DNA from: Daphnia carinata
Lineage: Eukaryota; Arthropoda; Branchiopoda; Diplostraca; Daphniidae
NCBI RefSeq assembly: GCF_022539665.2
Contig: NC_081333.1
Coordinates: forward strand, 8,368,971 to 8,432,970
Reading direction: 5' to 3'
DNA: 64,000 bases
The notes beneath the pieces were generated by a model, which worked only from the letters and a program-made list of their open reading frames with translations, did no database searches and had not been told where the DNA came from. Below are positions 12,733 to 25,005 of this stretch, in pieces. A program made the translations under genes and the position numbers. Each line of letters opens with the position of its first letter. Position 1 is the first letter of the stretch.

Positions 12733-15700
12733 TTAGCGACGCATAATGTCCTCTATACTGAAGCCAGATGGTCGCGATGGATTCATCGGACGTGCCGCCG
12801 GAGGTGGAAGCAACTGGACTAAAGGCGGAGGTGGTTGAGGAGGTCCGCGGACTTCGGCGCTCATGTCAGCCGGCGCCGATTCTTTGGTTGCGGCCGCGGC
12901 AGCAGCCGCAGCGGCGGCTGCTGCTTCCGTCTGGCGGAGTAGCGCAGCCGCAGACGAAGTCGGTACAGGTGATGATGTGACTGAGATGAAAGAATCGCAA
13001 GAGTCGGATGAATCCTCCGATGTATCGACATAATCCAGGGCCGATTTGGAGCCACTGGGGCCTGCCTCTAAATCCGAAGCGCGATTCGAATGGATCATCG
13101 AAATGCCACCGGATGATTTGCCGACAACCGATTGCAATCCAGGCGAATGGAGGGAAGTGTCGTTGCTTTCGCTTTCAGTGCCAACGTCACCGACGGCGTG
13201 GGTCAGAGCGTGGCGACGCAAATCGCAGTTGCGACGGAAGACTTTGCCGCACGACGAACACTCGTACGGCTTCAGGTCCGTGTGAGTCAAGAGATGCGTC
13301 TTGAGGTTGGAGCGCTGGTTGAAGCTGCGAGCACAAACCGGGCACTTGTGCGGCGACTCTTCCAAGTGGAGAATGCGGTGGACGGCCAGCGTCCGCGATT
13401 GGCAGAAACCTTTGCCGCAATCGGCGCATTTGAACGGCTTCTCTTTCGAGTGAATGTAACTATAAGAGAAAAGAAAAAGAAAGGAAAATGAATAAATAAG
13501 TTAAACAATTAAGACTCATCTCCAGTAGCTGGCAGACGCATTTATCTTTGGCTCTTTTTTTTTTTTTTTTTTAATATCTTCTCCCCAAAAGGTCGAGACT
13601 TTTCCAAATTGTCTTTTAAATGTCTGGCCTTCGTCGACTGTTTTATTTTTGTTTTTCAGAAGGAGCCCCCCATTTAATCTCTCTCAGATAATCAGGAATA
13701 AAAACCAAAAAAACAAAAAACAGAAGAGGTCATTACGAAAGAGAAAAGCTTTAAAACAAAATAAAGAAGAAAAAAAAAGGGGGGGAAAACGTAGAGATTT
13801 GGGAAGCCATTATGTGGCAGTCAGGTAGTAGTAGCTTAGTGCGGGCGTAGATATACAAACATACATTTATGTATCCCACTCTCGTCTCGATATTATACGC
13901 AGTCTCGATGCTCTTGCGTTATAAAGGCAAAGTGTTGCGTCGTGGCCCCTTCTCTACACAACAATGGCGAACAGTGGCAGATAACTATCTTTTTACCTTT
14001 TCTCTCTTCGTCTTATTGTGCATATACTTTTTTTTTTTATACATTCGGCTTGTTTTCTTCTCATAGCTATTCTCATCTAGTAGCCCCCCCCCCTCTCTTT
14101 TCTCGTTTTTTAAAGACGGGTGAAAAGAGAAAAGTCAAGAAAGTTTACACTGATTTATCCGTTGTGTGTTCCCGTCTGTTTTTTGTTTTTTTTTTGTTTT
14201 GTCTTCCAACATTTTTGTACAAGCACAAAAGAACCTGCCCCCCTTTTTTGTGTACCTTCATTCCATCAAACGTCTTTTCTTCTTGCAAGTACAAAACTCG
14301 GGACAAATAGACGCACTGTGAAACAGCATTTGTTCAGAGGGTTGTCTGATGACAATGAAAATCCATGTAACCGGAATGAAATTGCATTGAAAAATTTACT
14401 TTTGCTCGTTGTTAGATGCATACACAAAAAAAAAAAAAGTTGGACGAACGTTAGGGAACGAGTTTTGTGGGTACGTTCACGTTATCCTTATGTTACATAT
14501 ACCAGATTTCTTGCTTCCTTTGAAATGAGAGGGGAGTATTCAGATTTGTCTAGCCAAGACCTTCAGTTCGTTTCTCGTCTTGTCTTTTTTCTATCTTCTT
14601 AACTCGCATGAAAAATCACCTCTCTTTCTCTCTCTCTTTCTTTTTCGAAATAATTTCAAGCATTTTGAATGAACAAAAGAAGAAGGACACGAAAACTTGT
14701 AAAACAAGTTGAAAAAGGTTTCGTGTCTGTGTTTCTTTTTTTATCCATCTCCTCCTCACATTATACACATACTAACGTTGTTTTTTTTTTCCTCTATTTC
14801 TTATTAGATTGTTGTTGTATAGTTGTTGTCGGGCCATTGCCATATAGGGAAGCTAGAAAGACTGTGAGAACGAACGTAACTTCCAAAAAATACCCGAAAA
14901 TTCTATCGAAAAGCTTCAAAGAGTCTCTGATGTTCAATGCAATCACACAGATATAGTGCAAAATATAATTTAAAAAAAAAAAACATTGAAATCAAAGAGA
15001 TCAAAAATGTTAAGACGAAGATGCTGTTTCCTTGTTGGTCACGAAGAGTGAATTACGAACGTATTTGCTGTGTGTGTTTCCCTCCTGTTCTTGTAACTGT
15101 CTGTCTCTTTTCTTTTCAAGAGTAAAAAGAATTCAAAGAAACTACGAAGAGAAAAAAAAAAAAAAAAAAGAAGTGGAGGTCATCTCTCGAAAATGGGCAG
15201 TCGCCGGGGCCACACAATCTTATGCGTTAGCTGCTTTTGCTCCTGCTATAGCTGCTGTTGCCGCCGCTCCTGGCTGCTCTTTTCAGCTCCTGCTGCTGGT
15301 AGCCCTTCTTCTCCTCCTCCTCTTTTTTTTTTTTCTTCTTCTTTTCTCGTGGCCCAAGGAAAAAGTTATACCTTCTCTCCTCCTATCTATCTATCCATCT
15401 ATCTTTTTTCCCCTCGTTTCTTCTACGTTTCCTCTTTAAGTTCTTCTTCTTTTTCCAGTTTGTGTGTCTCGATATCTGAAAGGTGTGCGTGCCTCTGCCT
15501 GCGGGTTGTCCTACCAGCCGGCACGCCATCCACCTCCGCACAAGAAAGAAGAAGAAAAACAAAGAGAAGAAGAAGAAAATGTTTTTTTTTTTTTTTTTTT
15601 TCTCTTTTTACTTCCCCTTTGTATCTAGTTTTCCCGCTGGCCGCGTGCATTTCTTGTTATGTGATGGAAGAAGAAGAATAAGAAGAAGAAGAGATTCCTC

Positions 15701-17612
15701 AAAAATAACTGGGAAAACAGGTGAAGAACGGAGGGTGAGCGGCCTCATCTCCGCCTCTGTCCGACTGCCCGTTATGTTTTTGTTGCTCTTCCACAACATT
15801 CTTCTCTAACTTCTTTTTCGAACCCCCCCGTTTTTTTTTTCCTTCTTATTTTTCATTAGGGATAATTCCAAGAAGCCGAACAAGTGTGGAAAGTGGCGGT
15901 CGTTTAAATTCCTTCATTAGGCCTAGATCCCCACTGGACAAAAAAAAAAAAAAAGATATGTGATGGGCCCTGAAAAAAAACAACAAAATTCCTTTTGATT
16001 TACTAAGAAAAAAGAAAAAAGAAGGGAGGACCCTCACCAAACGCGTAACGAATCGAAATGCGATGACGATGCGGTAGGACACAATAACGAGGTGGGGGAT
16101 TCGTACAGGTTCATTTTTGGCTTCACGTGGACTGGCGACATCACGATGATTATTCTTTATTCCCATTTTTTTTTTTTTATTTTAAATCATTACGTTGACC
16201 TCGTCTTTTCCGTTTTGTACTCGCTGGTATTTCGTGTCAAAAAATTCGGATGGGGAGACGGATTTTTTTTTTCCTTTTTCCAGCATGTCTGGAAGACTCG
16301 AGCTTCTCCCCCTGAATTTTTTTTTTTTTACTATCTAGACCGCCCTGGGCGGTATATGATACACCTCACACGCCCCCGAGTTATAACACACGGCCGTCAA
16401 CAAGTCCGCGCGCGGACGAGCTGCTGCTGCAGGGGGGGGGGGGAGAAGGTAACAAACCGTCCTCCGGATTGAATAAATTTAATCCATCAGAAACATGTTC
16501 TGACTACCATACTTTCCCTCCCCCTTACCTCCTCCGCAGTACAGGCCAAAAAAAAAAAAAAATGTGTGTTATAACATCGGATCGGTGGAGGCGGAAGAAC
16601 CTCCAGAACAACAACATACCAAAAAAAAAACGAAGGAGATCGACCGCAAAACAACAACATTTTCTCTCTCGTCCAAACCCATAGCGAATAATAAATAAGA
16701 AGATGATTGAAAAGAAGATTACCGGTGATCACGGAGGTGGTCTTGACGACGGAAGGCTTTGCCGCAAATGTCGCAAGAGTATGGCCGCTCGTCCGTGTGC
16801 GTCCGCTCGTGGATGAGCAAATTGTAGGATTTGGTGAATTGGCGGTTGCAGAACTTGCAGATGAACTGCTTCTTGGGGCGAGATGCCCGTCCGGGAGCGA
16901 TGCCGGACGATACGGTAGACGAGGATGAAGAGACTCCACCTCCTGCGCTTCCGCGTGATATCAAACGGCGATCGAAAGGCGAAGAGAAAACGGGCGAAAA
17001 CGTATCGTAATGGCCGGCGAATTGCTGATGTCCAGATTGATGTTGGGACTGGTTGGCCGACGGTGGGAAGACTGGGAAGGGCGATTTGCCCAGTCCGAAA
17101 GCTGAGGAAGCCGGTAGAGGTTCCAGGATTCGACCACCTCCACCGTTGCCTCCAGCAGGTCGACGGTTGGACGACGATGTCGAAGACGAGGACGAAGAGG
17201 AGGAAGACGGTGGTGGCGGATGGGCCGGCGGTGGACCCAGCGAAGATTCCTCTGCTGTCCTTTTGTCACCTGGGCGCAAACTTGTTGCACTCGACGGGGG
17301 TCCGCCACTGTTTTTGCTATTCACCGGTGTAGGGTTGGTGTAGTCGAAGTTCGTCTTGCCGCTACGCTCGCCAGCTTCGCTGCTGTTGGCCTTTTGCGGT
17401 GAGGAGGAGCTCTCGTCTGCGTTTCCCAGGAAGGACGGCATGATGTTGTTCACCGGTCGCGATGGCACCACGGGTCGGAATGCGGAAACTTCTCGTAAGC
17501 CAGCTGCGTGAGCGGCAGACATGTGCATAACGTGCGGGTAAGCGGCCAGTCCGTGCGGAGTCGGTGCCATGAAACTGGCCGACGATAGACGCGACTCCTT
17601 CGAGTCGGCCAT
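12733..17612 (-). CDS. bowl: Odd-skipped family C2H2 zinc-finger transcription factor (bowl/sob-like)
   Basis: Two coding exons, complement(12733..13459, 16723..17612), give 538 aa. The exon 1 donor is CG|GTAATC and the exon 2 acceptor TTATAG|T; the split codon is Arg297. Five C2H2 fingers lie at residues 250-272, 278-300, 306-328, 334-356 and 362-384. Their helices and linkers ([45 protein letters not shown]) are diagnostic of Odd-skipped/OSR proteins. Family members are nuclear DNA-binding regulators of segmentation, leg-joint and gut development. Outside the fingers the protein is Ser/Pro-rich, with a 12-Ala tract (476-487) and a C-terminal FSIEDIMRR (530-538), an eh1-like motif; in Drosophila Odd such a motif recruits Groucho. 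The five fingers fit Bowl or Sob better than Odd or Drumstick, so the symbol is provisional. The ATG sits in a fair context (GAACATGG); a 5' noncoding exon is not resolved. Confidence 0.93.
13460..16722 (-). other. Single intron of the odd-skipped-family gene
   Basis: A 3.26 kb GT-AG intron interrupts the second zinc finger between its two histidines. It is very rich in poly-T/poly-A, CT tracts and short G runs (for example around 16,433-16,443) and holds no recognisable coding sequence. It is about 30-50 times longer than the other introns in the window, so it may house regulatory DNA. That is inference; no specific factor site is claimed. Confidence 0.85.
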
Positions 17613-18032
17613 GTTCTTGCGACTTTGGCCTTTCAGTTCAAAAATTTTTTTTTTTTAACTTCACTGGAAATCCGATAGGGCAGCAACGCAACGTTCGAAG
17701 CGACTGCTCAATCCGGAGACATGGACGCTACTGTTGCCAACACAAATGTTCTCTTATCTTCTTTTCCTTCTCTCCCGTCTGTTTGGACGCAAAAAAAAAA
17801 CAAAAACCTTAATAAAAAAAAAAGGGGGGAAACAAGCGTAGCAATGTATTATAAAGTATATTGCGTCATTGAATTTTTTTTTTAGGGGGAATTCTCTCGG
17901 TTTTTTTGCGCGCTCCTTGAAGTTATACGACCCAATTGCCATTGGTGCAACAAACCAAACCTACGCGCGTTGGTGGTAGGTCATAAAAATAAGGCACTAG
18001 CGGACACGCAGTTGTTTCTACGTTCATTTTTT

Positions 18033-18056
18033 TCTCTCTCTCTCTCTCTCTCTCTC
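18033..18056. repeat. (CT)n tract
   Basis: About twelve CT dinucleotides in a pyrimidine-rich context, 0.4 kb upstream of the zinc-finger gene start codon. Confidence 0.9.
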
Positions 18057-18480
18057 CTATTTATGTGGGCTAAAAAAAAGGGGGAAGCTAAACAGCGTGG
18101 TTTAAATAGCCCGCCAAAAAAAAAAAAAAAATACGAAATGCCCCAAGAACACAAAATTGGGAAGACAATCGGGCAGTAGCTAAAAGGAGAGAACATTCTT
18201 TTTCCAGAAATGACTTTCGGCCTGAATTTTTTAAAGGTTGTATAACAACAATGCAAGGCAGGGCCCAGACAACGTCAACAAAATGGCGTCCCTCGCCCAC
18301 CTCCGTGCTGCTGCTGCTGCTGCTATAATGCTACTACCCTTCCTCCCCCCTCTTGCTTCATTCTTCCCCTGGAAAACACAATTCAATCGCTCCTGCTGTT
18401 TCAGGAGGACCTGGCGCTGCCGTTAGCCTCCAACAAGTTCTCCAAGGCATTTCTGTTTTCTTATTAAACAGCAAGGGAAA

Positions 18481-18519
18481 GGGGGGGGGGGGGGGGGAGA
18501 AAAAAAAAAAAAAAAAAAA
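18481..18519. repeat. G17 run followed by A20 run
   Basis: Seventeen consecutive G residues (18,481-18,497) are followed after AG... by twenty consecutive A residues (18,500-18,519). This is a purine-only stretch on the plus strand. Such G runs can form quadruplexes and are prone to sequencing and assembly length errors. Confidence 0.9.
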
Positions 18520-19589
18520 GAAAAAAAGGTAAATGCAATTTTTGGGGAATGTAGAAGTTTTAATGATGATGGGGAAATTCAGTTTTACTTAATTCCAATT
18601 AGAAGGTGATTAAGAATTATACCTGTTCGGTTTGAAGTTGTAACAGGCAGTTGTGGTAATCCTTGGTGGTCGACCTCCGTTCCAAAGAAATACGGAATTA
18701 CACTTATAGCTCAAAACTGAAAAAAAAAAAAGCGAGAGGTTTCAAACGAAAGGATTTCCCGCGGCTTTGTTCCACTTTCGAAAAACGCGGAATTATAATT
18801 TTTTTTTTTTTTTTTTCCTTCTCGCTCCGGCCGGAATGTTGACTGCCAAAAAAAAGCAAAACAGAAGCACTTTCTTCTTCTCGTTGGCTTGCTGACGTCC
18901 GTTTATAGATTCGCACAGCAGCAAAATCAAGGCAACAAGCCTCGAACGTAACACAGACACAGGGGAGGTGCAGCAGGCGGAGTGAAGAGAGAAGCACAAG
19001 AGAAGCACAAGACACTGGTGAAAAACGGTGGAACGCCAGCAGCTGTTTCACATCTGCACATCCGTAAAAAACAAAAACCGTTTTGCTACTGATGCTGCTA
19101 CTACTCTACTAAACGAGGCTGGACTTCTTGCTACTATTACTAACGTACCAGACGTTCGTCAAAAAAAAAAAAAAAAACCTTAAAAAATTTCTTTGTTTTC
19201 TTCCGAACTGCTCGAAACAAAAGAAATTGATCGACAAAAGAAAAACGCAGGTAACACACGCACGTGTGAATAACTTTGTCGTAACACGAAAGAAGAACAA
19301 AAACTGAGAGTTCACAACAGATTTTTTTTTTTTTTTTGTCCAAGTGTTTTTGTTTTGTTTTGTTTTTTGTGAAAGAAGAACGCAGTTTTCTTGCTGCTGT
19401 GCGGCTCTGTCTCAAGACGATGACTGCTGCTGCAACATATCCGGTCGGTAGCGTGAATCCGTCCCGGCGCGGCACAACAGACTGGTCTATCAAGCTACCT
19501 GTTGCCTCCGGTGTACGTACGTCTTTTTTTTTTTCTCCCTTCTTCTTCGACCGCCCTGCTCCTCCCCTCTCCTCTATTTTTTTTGTGTT

Positions 19590-19591
<2 letters not shown>

Positions 19592-19634
<43 letters not shown>
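19592..19634. repeat. (CT)n tract
   Basis: About 43 nt of perfect CT repeat, the longest dinucleotide tract in the window. It lies about 2 kb upstream of the zinc-finger gene. GAGA-factor-type proteins bind such repeats in arthropods (general knowledge); binding here is untested. Confidence 0.92.
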
Positions 19635-19637
<3 letters not shown>

Positions 19638-20260
19638 CTCTTCGTTCCCCTCATTTCGCCTTCTTGAACGAGTCCTCGTGTGTGCTCCTGCTCCTGCTCC
19701 TCCCTTCTTCGGGCACGCATAACAACTTGCCCCTCCGTGATAAGCGAAAAGAAGTTCTATAGGGTGGGGTGGTCGACGAAGAAGGGGAGGTGGGAGACGA
19801 TGGAGCGTTTTGAAACTTTTTCTTCTTACAAGAGGTAGAGAAAGGGAGGGAATGAGGACAGAGTAACCCAACAGCTCTCCATATTCGGCCTCCCCTTCTT
19901 ACCTGTGTTTCTGCCCTCTTATTGCGCGCTACCACATCTCCTCCCGTCTTCTTTCTTCCTTCTTTTTATTCCCCCCCCCCCTCCTCTCCATCTTTTTTTT
20001 TTTTTTCTTTTTTCTCGACTACTACCTGGGAGCCTTACACACACATGCAGCGTCGGAGGAGGAGAACCCTCTGGCGTATCTACCTGCGTGACATGCCAAC
20101 GCAACACACACACACACACACGGGTTCTTTTCTCTTTCCTCCTTTGATTTTTTTTTTTTTCTTCTTTCTTCTTTCTTCTTCCATTTCGGTGTTACAGCAG
20201 CCCAGCCCCATCATGGCGGCTACCTTATACATATATGTAGACTTGGTATCTCTGTGAATA

Positions 20261-20284
20261 GGAAGAAGAAGAAGAAGAAGAAGA
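20261..20284. repeat. (GAA)n trinucleotide repeat
   Basis: Eight consecutive AAG/GAA units on the plus strand, followed 20 nt later by an (AG)8 tract near 20,303-20,320. Confidence 0.88.
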
Positions 20285-21362
20285 CGGACCCACGAAAATA
20301 AAAGAGAGAGAGAGAGAGAGAACACAGCACCAAACTGTAATAAAAGCAGTGGCAAAAAATGCTGAAAAGAGACTAACATTATGATTTTTTTTTTTTTTTT
20401 ACCTGCCCTATTCGTGAGATCGACGCTAGAAATATGCACGTCTTTTACTAAGGAGCTCAGTATCTTTTTTTTTTTGTAGGTCTACTTGCTTTTCTACCAT
20501 TTTTTTCTTTTACCTATGCCCTTCGTTTGTGATAGCAAAAAAAAAAAAAAAAAAAAATGAGCAGCTGGCATTGGTATGCAGCTCGTTCTTTTTATTTTGC
20601 CTCTGTGTGCGCACATGTTGGGAGGAGGCAAATGAGAGTTTCTTTCTATTTCGTATGCGCTTTTTTTTACACCCAACAAAAAGTTGTTCGTTCCTACTCA
20701 AAACAAATGGTAAAAAGTCGAAATGGTTGCTACGCAGAATCGTTTGCCGCATTGAATGCGTGATGTCACCCGAGGAGTCAGCAGTGCGTCCGTTTTATTT
20801 ATCGTGATTTATATAAATAATAGTCGGCAAACCGTCGGTGCATTTCCCAACTGTCTCAATGTTGACCCTCCATACGTAAGAGGAATGAGGAGAGCGTATG
20901 CAAAGAGGCGCTTGAGCGGCAGTCCAGAAACAAGAAGAGACTAATGGCTTCGACTTATTCTAAGACTTCTTTTTTTTTTTTTTTTTTTTTTTTCCTTCTT
21001 CATTCCTACCATTTTCTGTATGGCCGACATGCGCAACCGTCGCCGACTCTTTGCGTGCGTGAGCTTCCACCTGAACGAGCAAACTCCATGTCGTTTTTTT
21101 TTTTGAGTTTCATTTCCCTTGAAAAAATTCTCGAGAAAAAAACAAAACAAATGGCAGGCAAACACAGAGCAGTGTGTGTAACATATCTTTGATCTTTCAT
21201 GATGGAAAAAGAAAACCATCAATCGTCTGTTTCGCCATGCGAAATAAGCCGATCTAATCTCCTCAATTCCTTATTTTTTTTTTCTTGTCTTTGTCGTTTG
21301 CGCTAGTCGTCGGAGTTCTCGGCAACATTCACCACCGCATACGTGTTCCAAATGGAGTCCTG

Positions 21363-21389
21363 TTTTTTTTTTTTTTTTTTTTTTTTTTT
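21363..21389. repeat. T27 homopolymer
   Basis: Twenty-seven consecutive T residues, the longest T run in the window. Several shorter T runs lie within 1 kb on either side. Confidence 0.9.
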
Positions 21390-22947
21390 CCTTTTCCCTT
21401 TATTCTTTTAATATTTTTTCTTTCTTGAAATTATTTCTTTGCATTTCTTGTGCTGAACTTTTAAGAGCAGGGTAAACATTCCTTTTTTTTTCCACCCCAT
21501 CTTTTCACATTGTTAGGGAGGTTAGATTTTTTAACGACTGATTTTTACTGGTCGTGTTGAGTTGCGGGTTTTTTTTCGTTTAGTTAACCAAGCCTAACAT
21601 CGTCTCTTTTATTATTTTTTTTTTTCTCGGTGCTGTTATCTACGTTTTGTACAGCCCTGCCACCGAGCAACTTTTGACTCTTGTGTCAAACCCAAATGGA
21701 GCTATATAACCTACCCTTCTAAAGAATTGAAAAACACATACAAAACAAATGTGGATACCCTTTTTTAAAAAAAATATATATTTCTTGCCTCGGTTGTAAA
21801 GCCTTTTATTTTCGCGCAAAACCAAGAAGACATACACGCAAATGTCCTTTTTTTTTTTTCGTACGGAAATATTTTTTGTGTGTGTGGGTTTGCCCACAAA
21901 AATCAACAAAAGAGACCATGTTTTCTTTTGGGTGGTTTCTTTCTTTCTTTTTTTTTAACACACGACGAACGAACATATATATAAGAGAGCGAGAAAAAAA
22001 ACAAAAATCAGGATGTGTGTTGAATCTAGACACACGCAACGAAAGCCGAAGCGGAGAAGACTTGATGATAAGATGTTTCGGAGGGACCGATGGAGAGAAC
22101 AAATAGACGACCGAAGAGAAAGGCAAGTAACCTCAGAGACCACGTTGGGGTTTTAGGTCGTTAAAAAAAAAACTTCAAACACGAGGAACGAGAGAGAGAG
22201 AGAGAAAAAAAAAAGAAGAGAAAAACAGGCACAGTCAGAGAGAAGGGCGACATTAAAAAACACCTATACGCCATCGAGAAAAAGAACTTGCGGCGTAATG
22301 TGGTATGATGATGTGCTTCTGCTGCTGTTAAAAACTTGTTGCTGCCGTAGGTGCGGGCGCCGCAGGTCAACTTCACTCAACTACCTTTACCTTCTATCGC
22401 TTTGGCTCTGCGAGCAGTGGCGGTCGTATACGGTAATGGCAATAATTGACTTTTAATGACGCTGAAAAAGGAAAAAAAAAAAAATAAAGGAATGAGGCTC
22501 CTTATTTTATTTATTTTTTTAAAACTTTACTTCTTACATCTATTAGAAAAAAGAAAATGAAATAAAACATTTAGTTGCGCACGTTCCCGATCCTTGTGGC
22601 CATTTCACCTTTTCAAAATGATTAAATTTTTTTTATGTAACACTTTGCTTTTTTTTTTTTTAAACGCATTCTAAATGTATTTTTTTCTTCGTGTCGCAAA
22701 GGTAAGAAATAATATATATATATATTTTTTTTTAGAGCGCCATTTAAACGGAGCGGCAACAGGTCACCGTCTCTGATTGTTTGTGTTTTGCCTACATGAC
22801 AAGTGCTTCGAGAGAGAACTTTTGATGAGGTTCGAGAAAGTTGACGTCGTCGCGCGATGTGTGCTCGGCCGGCCAGTCCGCCCGTCTGTGTTTGCATGAC
22901 TATTTGGTTATGAAATCTTCACCCAAAACGAGAGAAAAAAAAAAACG

Positions 22948-22974
22948 GAGAGAGAGAGAGAGAGAGAGAGAGAG
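22948..22974. repeat. (AG)n tract
   Basis: About thirteen AG dinucleotides on the plus strand, the reverse polarity of the CT tracts at 18.0 and 19.6 kb. Confidence 0.9.
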
Positions 22975-23276
22975 CCGAACTGTGTTTTTTCCTTCCTCCC
23001 CTCACCGTCTTGTTTATACAAGAGAGTCACCTTCTTTTCCTAAAAAAGATTTTGGACAGAGAAAGAAAAATGGAGACGACGTGGCACACAGAACACACAA
23101 GACTCGACAAAGGTAAGAAAAAATTATTATATATTTTTTTTTTTTTCGAAAAAAAGGAGCTCTTTTTCTTCTTTCTCTTTCTTGCTGTCTACTGTACAAG
23201 CGTGTTGGAATTCTCTCCCTTCTTCTTTTGCATGCCGCACGCGAGCCCCAAGAAGAATATCAACAAGAAGGGAGAT

Positions 23277-23296
23277 GGGGGGGGGGGGGGGGGGGG
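23277..23296. repeat. G20 homopolymer
   Basis: Twenty consecutive G residues, unusual in an AT-rich arthropod spacer. Confidence 0.9.
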
Positions 23297-24249
23297 AGAT
23301 GTATAATATGGAAGAGTCTTTTATTCTTCCTTATTTCAAATGGTGACTGGGTTCTTTTCTTTTTTTTTTTTTTTTTTCCAAGACTTTTGTTTAAATATCG
23401 TATCTCTCTTTTTCTTCTTCTTCTTTTTCTGATTTATTTCGGTCAACTGATGGACAGGAAAAGAGGGTCCTTTTAAATTCGAGTTCCCTCTTAGACCAGT
23501 TCACCAAGGTTAATTATAGTTGAAAGTTAGCCGTGTAAGGCTTGTTATAAAGGTAGATACGCTCTCGTCAACGTCGAAGGTGAATATTCAAATTCTCCAG
23601 TGATTTGTTGAATAATTATGCACGATTTTTTAGGTAGCTGCATCGTCAAATGTTTTGCGAGAATATTCGTGATTTCTTCTTGAGTGCCAAACAATGTTTA
23701 GGTCATTACCTCTGCTTCTTTTTGGCGTGTTTCGTTTAGAACTGGACAACTCACGCATAAAATTTGCAAAATGAATTTCATGTCGTTGGTATATGTTTTG
23801 CAGATAGCATTTAGTTTGCGTTCAGGAGCTGAAAACTACAGTTGATACGAATAAAATCAAGCAACACACCTGTTGAAACGACCCTGAGGTGGTTCGATAG
23901 TCAAAATACCCGCAAGAAATCCTTCGATTTAATGAGAACATTTTGGTTTTGTGTTTTTTTTTTTCTTGGCTCAAGTTTTGTTCTTTTGGTTTAAAAGTAA
24001 TACCTTTAGGGCTCCCCTTGGTCAAGATGTTTGGCAATAATTAGCTGCAATCAGCACACTAAACCTAAAGCGGCGTATCTTTGATATGTTTCACGTTCTA
24101 AGTGGTTTGTCGATTCATATATATATATATATTTTTTTTGTGGCTAAAAGTGTCGCCTAGCAAAGGGAAATAGTTAGCCGCTTTTACTAGATTTTTTTTT
24201 ACAACTCCTCTTTCCGGTCGGTTAAAAATCGTTTGTTCTGTCACTCTCT

Positions 24250-24269
24250 CCCCCCCCCCCCCCCCCCCC
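24250..24269. repeat. C20 homopolymer
   Basis: Twenty consecutive C residues directly following a CT-rich lead-in; equivalent to a G run on the minus strand. Confidence 0.9.
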
Positions 24270-24980
24270 GCGCCTCCCTACACACTCCCGCTATCTCGGT
24301 CCCCAATTTGCGGGATGTCGTCGACTAAAAAAGACCAATAGAAAAACCCACGTAGCGTCTCTCTTTTGAAAAGCGCCGTGTCGTCGGCTGATAACGCGCC
24401 CCAAACTGTCGGCAACTGAAGAACTCGTGATACGAAGCAGACGCTTGTGTAAACGGCGGCGTTTTTCAACCAAACGTATTAGGTAAACGACATTTCCGAT
24501 ACGAGCGCCCACTTCTCTCCCCCGATTTTTACCTATTTCCCGAAATGTTTCCCATTTCCTAAAGAGCCACAACGAATTTCAAATTTGATGGTAACAACAC
24601 GTTAAACGGCCGTGGTGTAATGACTTGTTAATAACTAGAGCGGGGCTCACAAATCACGCTTGGCCGATTGTTATCGACGGACAGCGGGGGAGGCGTGGAA
24701 AGGCAAATTGAATTACGGCAGACATTGCTGAAAAAAAAAAAAAAAGAAGAGAGGATGGAGGGACAAACAAAATTCGTGACAAACAACGCAACACGCGGGA
24801 AAAGTGAGGCGTTCGGGAGGTCTTGTAACGGATAAGATGACACACACGGCTGGTCGACGTAGCAAACGTCTGCTGGTTATGACGTCACTGGAGATAAGAA
24901 AAACCATCACCTTTTTTTTTTTTTCTTTCTTTTTTAAGGGAAAGTATTTTATTTCCAAAAGGAAGAGCTTGTTGGAAAGC

Positions 24981-25005
24981 AAAAAAAAAAAAAAAAAAAA
25001 AAAAA
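24981..25005. repeat. A25 homopolymer
   Basis: Twenty-five consecutive A residues. No gene ends here, so it is not evidently the tail of a processed transcript. Confidence 0.9.

Noticed and set aside
15032-15809. Overlapping 75-162 codon frames inside the zinc-finger gene intron
   Set aside because: They translate T- and CT-rich DNA into Phe/Ser/Leu runs; they lie within an intron and carry no motif.
18283-18426. 47-codon plus-strand frame starting in a good CAAAATGG context with six alanines
   Set aside because: The alanines come from a CTG/GCT microsatellite; the frame is short, has no splice sites around it and does not resemble any family. A chance start remains more likely.
19140-19871. 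243-codon minus-strand open frame, one of the longest uninterrupted frames in the window
   Set aside because: It is open because it crosses CT/AG and A/T tracts (Arg-Glu and Lys strings); there is no domain, no splice context and no protein-like composition.
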